Positions 60,101-64,000 of a stretch of 64,000 nucleotides of DNA are shown here, in pieces (within the stretch, counting starts at the first letter, position 1; every line of letters starts with the position of its first letter). The stretch comes from Penicillium oxalicum (lineage: Eukaryota; Ascomycota; Eurotiomycetes; Eurotiales; Aspergillaceae), in contig NC_064655.1 in the NCBI RefSeq assembly GCF_001723175.1, forward strand, positions 992,001-1,056,000, in the 5' to 3' direction. The notes beneath the pieces are model-generated. The model did not search any database. It was given only the letters and a program-made list of their open reading frames with translations, and was not told the DNA's origin. The translations under genes were made by a program, and so were the position numbers.

Positions 60101-62854
60101 AGGATCGGTCTCTTGGCCGTCGGTTGGAGCAATAAACTCCAGGTGCTGGGTGTACCCTCTGGCAGAAGATTGAATCGCTGTTGGCAACGATCCGTAAGGA
60201 TTCGTCGCCTTCGTGGGCGATGCCGAACCATGCACCGATGCGGGGCGCGGCACCGGTGCGAGCTGAGGAAGGGTTCCGCGAGGGCTTATCAATTGTTGAC
60301 CCGGCGAGGAGGTTTGGGATCGACGAGGGGGAGGAGCAGACGGTTGCTCAACCACTTGTTGTGATGAAGGCAGCATCACAGTCGCCTGGTCGTGCTCGTT
60401 TGTTTTGACCGGTGCTAGCCGTTGCGCGAATTCGTTGACATACTCTGGAGGTGCATATCGATTTTGAGACGGGTGGATCTGCCGATTCGTGTTTTGAACA
60501 CTCGAACCTTCCAAGCCACCGTTCTCATCCGGCGATTGGGGAGCGTATGATGACCCTTGGTCAACGCTACCACGCTGTGCACGAGGCGGAGATAGGTCGA
60601 CCGACGGCTGCAACGATGGCGGCTGTAGCGGATAAGGATTCTCAGCACCGGGTTGGTACGTAGACTTTTCATGGTGTGCAAGTGGGCTCGAAGTCCGTGG
60701 CTGGAAGGGCAAATTGTTGACGTGGCCCGGAACCGCCAAAGGCTGAGAAGCATATCGACTACGGCCAGCCGGGCCTGAGGTTGACGGGGCGGGAGAATAT
60801 CTTGAAATCGATTGAGCCCTTGCTGGTGGTTGCAGGGCTGGTGGCTGCGGAGAGTATCGAGATGCAGCAGGCGGGCCAGCTGGTGCGCTCGAACCCAACA
60901 AGGATGGCGTTGTATATGGATCCTCGCGATGTGGCAGCTGAAGGGAAGGCTGCAGGTGAGAATCAACCTGGGATGTGGCGAGCGGTGCGTACGAATTTTG
61001 TGGCGGTGGAGGGGTGCCGACAGACTCAGAAGCCTGGGCAGTGCCTGGCATGGGCGAGTAGCGGCCAGAAGTGGATGCAGGTCGAGACCTCGGAACTGGC
61101 AAAGGCAACTCTTCGTAGAAGTTCTTCTGGACTGGCGGTGCTGCAGGTGGTAGGGTGCCAGTGGCAGCAGAAATTCCAACTTGCGGTACGCTCATCGGTG
61201 GAGGCACAAGCACAGGCGCTGACTTTTGAGTGGTCAATGTCCGTCTTGGTCTGGCTAGGTCTTCTGGTAAGTCATAGGGTGATCTGTAACCCTCCTTAGG
61301 CCGCTCTGCAAAGCTCTCTCCTCGTGGAAGCACAGGGTTAGCAGGCGGCTGGGAAAGCATTGACGGCGGTGCCAAATTCAATGCTGAGGATGCCCCTGGC
61401 AAAGATAACCTGCCCACTAGATCCGCCGTCGTGGGTTGGTGAGGTGTATATTTGCCCGAGGCCAGCCCAAACTGATTGGCACCTCCAGAAGTCCCGGAAA
61501 ATCCGGGGGCACTCGGAGTGCCAACGTTGGCATTATAGATGTTCCCACTCTGTGGGGTATATTGTTGCTGTGAGGAGCTAGCCTGTGGTCCAGCCGAAGC
61601 GAGCGAGGTTGGATCATTATCAAGTAGCATATCGTCGTCGTCTAGATCCAAAGCCGCTTCCCACCTAGCAACCAGTTCATCTTCTCCAGTATCGCTCAGT
61701 TCTGCCTCCCAGCGTGCGGCGAGATCGTCCTCCGAGGGCTCTACAGTACTCTCGTTCTGCTCGGCGACTTTAGACGAGGACGCAGCTTTCAAAGCATCTT
61801 CAAATAGAGCAGCAGCCTCTGAGTCACTTTGCGGTGATTCGATCAAAAGTCCGGCCGACTCCATCACTTGCGAAGTGGACTTGCGAGATATTTCAAAAGG
61901 GGGAGCATCACTTGCCTCATCTTTTTGAGGTGAGCTGAAGAAGTCGTCTGCATTTTCATCGTCCTGGGCAAATAGGTCCGCCCCTCCTTGAAAGGCTGCG
62001 TCCTCGGGTGCGGAAGGTGCTTTGTCGTCTTCTTCTAACAGCGGAAGGCCCTCCTCAAATCGGGACTCTGACTCTGGCGGGGCAAAAATGGGCTTAGTTT
62101 GAGTCTTTAGTTGGTTGAAAAAATCGTCCCCATCTGAATCGACCTCATTCCGCTCCTCCATATTCCACGGATCGGCTTGTGAGGTAAACTCGCCGGTAGT
62201 TGGATCGTGTTTGCTTGGCTGCTCTCTTGGCTCATACTGGGAGCCGATCTGCGATTGTGATAGTTGCATTTGCGAATCCCACTGGGCGCCCGGGTGTTCC
62301 ATCTCATTATTCGCATTTTCCTCCGTGATTTCCGGGTCCTCCGAGCCAGAGGTTTGGAGCCTTGGTTTGTCCGAATCATTGTCGGCAACTGTTGGAGACT
62401 GCAATCCAAGGGCATCGGATGAGAGAGGGACAGCTTCTTCGTTCAGGATAGTGGACGCCGGGATTGAAGAAGAGTCAGGCTCTCCAGAAAATTTCTCTGT
62501 TTGCAGGTTCGTCGCTGTGTCATCAATGTCCTCCGCCGCTGCGCCGTTTGCTTCTTGAGCATTCGCGAAACTGGCACCTTGGTCAATCACGTTGGTTTCC
62601 GCTGCGGTGACGATCGCTTCTTCAGCTGAGGCCTGTTCGAGTTCCCGTGTGCTTTCAGTGGATGTTGTAAGGGCTTCATCGTATTCGGATGGTGGCACGG
62701 CCGAGGCATGGTGTGAGTGGAAACCTGCACTGTTTAGGGGTTCCAACGATGCATTTTGATCAGGACCCGCCGTATGGCCGGAATGATCGCCTTCTGGCCG
62801 ACAGGCAGGATTCCATGAGCTCAAGTCACCTGAAGGTGCTGTCTGCTGCGCCAT
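57136..62854 (-). CDS. SEC16: COPII coat assembly protein Sec16
   Basis: Peripheral ER-membrane scaffold that marks ER exit sites and organises Sec23/24 and Sec13/31. Exons on the minus strand: 57796-62854 and 57136-57725, total 1882 residues; donor GTAAGT, acceptor TGTAG. I chose the ATG at 62854 (MAQQTAPSGDLSSWNPACRP) over an upstream in-frame position because it starts the fungal signature. Residues 1-900 are acidic, Ser/Pro/Gln-rich and disordered. The conserved central domain spans about 930-1375: FKFGFGGAVVSCFPKHIPRY, then ELRALLLVGEREKAVW and ESLAALYEIFAGNVEESVDE. An acidic DDDDDDDLAARAAAMQKAE helix near 1650 and KKGWFGGWFGG follow, then a Pro/Ser/Ala-rich C-terminus ending KKKGRYVDVMAP. 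Complete for the family. Confidence 0.94.
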
Positions 62855-64000
62855 CGTGCGCAAACAGCCTTTGTTCGTGACTGTAGCCTGAGGAGTTTCG
62901 TTGCGGATGTCGCAGCAATTGACACGTTTCCAGTGTCCTTCGGGGATCAACAACCCCAACTCCGCGAGATCTCAGTCAGAGTTATGCTGTAAGACCCATG
63001 TACAGCACGCACCAGGCGGATCTCCAAGCCACTGTTCTGGAAGGAAAAAATCGAATAACCGAAATTGCTAGGAAGAGCTCGAAAGTTGAAACGCGATGAT
63101 CCTTCCAACCGTCTGGCAGTTATTACGCCTAAGCCCCAATTGCGATAGACTGCCCTCGATTCCGACGCTCGGGTGCGACTGGTCGAGAGACCTCCGCCCG
63201 ACGGGGGCTGAGTCAGCCAGACTCTCCCGCCCGCCCGCCGCGTCCGTCGGCCGATCCGTCCGTAGTCCGTATCAAGTCCATCCCAGTGTCGTCCGTCAGA
63301 ATTGTCTACCTACGAGAAGAGATCTTGGAAGTTGTGAGACTACAGTCTATTTTTACGGCGGGACATGTCATTGAATGCTCAAATATAGGGGCACAGCATA
63401 TTTATTACCACCTTGGAAGTACTCCCTCGTGATTTCATCATCTGAGGTACTCGGCTGGCTCCTGTAGTCTTTTTAATATCGGAAAACCAGTCTACTACGT
63501 ACTACCTAAGGTACTGCCCGGTCACAGTGAAACTGCGGATAGACTGAAGACTGGATGGCACCTACTGTACATAACTCGGATATCAATATCAGTAGGATTA
63601 CAAGATTTAAATGTACAATGTCTGGAGGAAAGCCAATCCGCACCCTTAACATCATCATCTAAGAGCTTGCAGTACATACTCCTCCACTTGATATTAAATT
63701 TCTACAGAACTGTAGCTCCAAATGCGAAATCTCCCTAGTACTACTACTACATACTGTAGTTATGCGCGGCTGATGAATCTGGGGCCGCGAACGGTACCAC
63801 CGATGCATGTCGACGTCAATTCAAAGGCCAGCCGCTATTGGATGAACCACATCCATGGTCTTGCCTCGGGCGTAATTGTTTGATCTGCAGTTACGTTGAG
63901 TCAACCCGCAGTCCCGCCGGTCCGTTACATATACAGTCAGGTGACCGTGACCGCGTGGGTAGCACGGGCTGTTCGTCAGGCAGTCACCTCGTCTTCTAGC
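62855..64000. promoter_or_regulatory. SEC16 promoter region
   Basis: 1.1 kb upstream of SEC16 to the window edge. Bases 62855-62959 remain open in the SEC16 frame but lack family similarity, so I treat them as leader. ACTACTACTAC-type short repeats occur near 63740. No other gene is visible; one could begin beyond 64000. Confidence 0.45.

Noticed and set aside
60781..61299. 172-codon plus-strand frame inside SEC16
   Set aside because: Antisense shadow of the low-complexity Ser/Pro/Gln-rich part of Sec16.

Overview
The window is nuclear DNA of a filamentous ascomycete, most likely Eurotiomycetes (Aspergillus/Penicillium type). Three things point there: short GT-AG introns (mostly 50-110 nt) with GTATGT/GTAAGT/GTGAGT/GTACGT donors and CTNAC/CTGAC-like branch sites, pyrimidine-rich leaders, and a gene set typical of those fungi. 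I see no bacterial operon, plasmid, phage, transposase or CRISPR array. Exon joins below were worked out by hand from splice motifs and reading-frame continuity.

Layout. 0-8 kb: the 3' part of an MSC7-type aldehyde dehydrogenase (frame broken by one base), two related F-box-like proteins on the minus strand (1.3-2.9 and 6.2-7.35 kb), and between them a tiny spliced gene for a 65-residue hydrophobic protein. 9-13 kb: three compact housekeeping genes on the minus strand: ATP synthase subunit d (ATP7), NAC alpha (EGD2) and ribosomal protein L14 (RPL14). 14-18.2 kb: YIF1 and the signal recognition particle receptor alpha subunit, divergent from a 350-bp promoter; the 3' end of the latter lies in a perfect 168-bp tandem duplication. 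18.45 kb: tRNA-Arg(ACG). 20-22 kb: an MFS transporter. 22-26 kb: a gene-poor stretch. 26-32 kb: a GNAT acetyltransferase (frameshifted), a seven-helix rhodopsin-domain membrane protein and an APC-family permease.

32-64 kb: a 1459-residue protein with F-box-like and UBA-like regions; an Mpv17/PMP22 protein; a Gyp7-type TBC Rab-GAP; a 74-residue 4F5/DUF1909-like zinc-finger protein; a large protein with a GAS2-related (GAR) microtubule-binding domain, also with a one-base frame break; a hexokinase-family protein with altered nucleotide-binding glycines; the checkpoint clamp subunit HUS1; and the COPII scaffold SEC16.

How they fit together. Several genes serve the early secretory pathway (SRP receptor, YIF1, SEC16, GYP7) and several serve translation or energy (RPL14, EGD2, tRNA-Arg, ATP7, hexokinase), but they are not co-transcribed. 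I find no biosynthetic cluster and no clearly undescribed system. The most useful leads are three independent one-base frame breaks, the exact tandem duplication, an inverted homopolymer pair inside an intron, a stop-free intron of 3n length in the hexokinase gene, and two large domain-fusion proteins (F-box+UBA and GAR).
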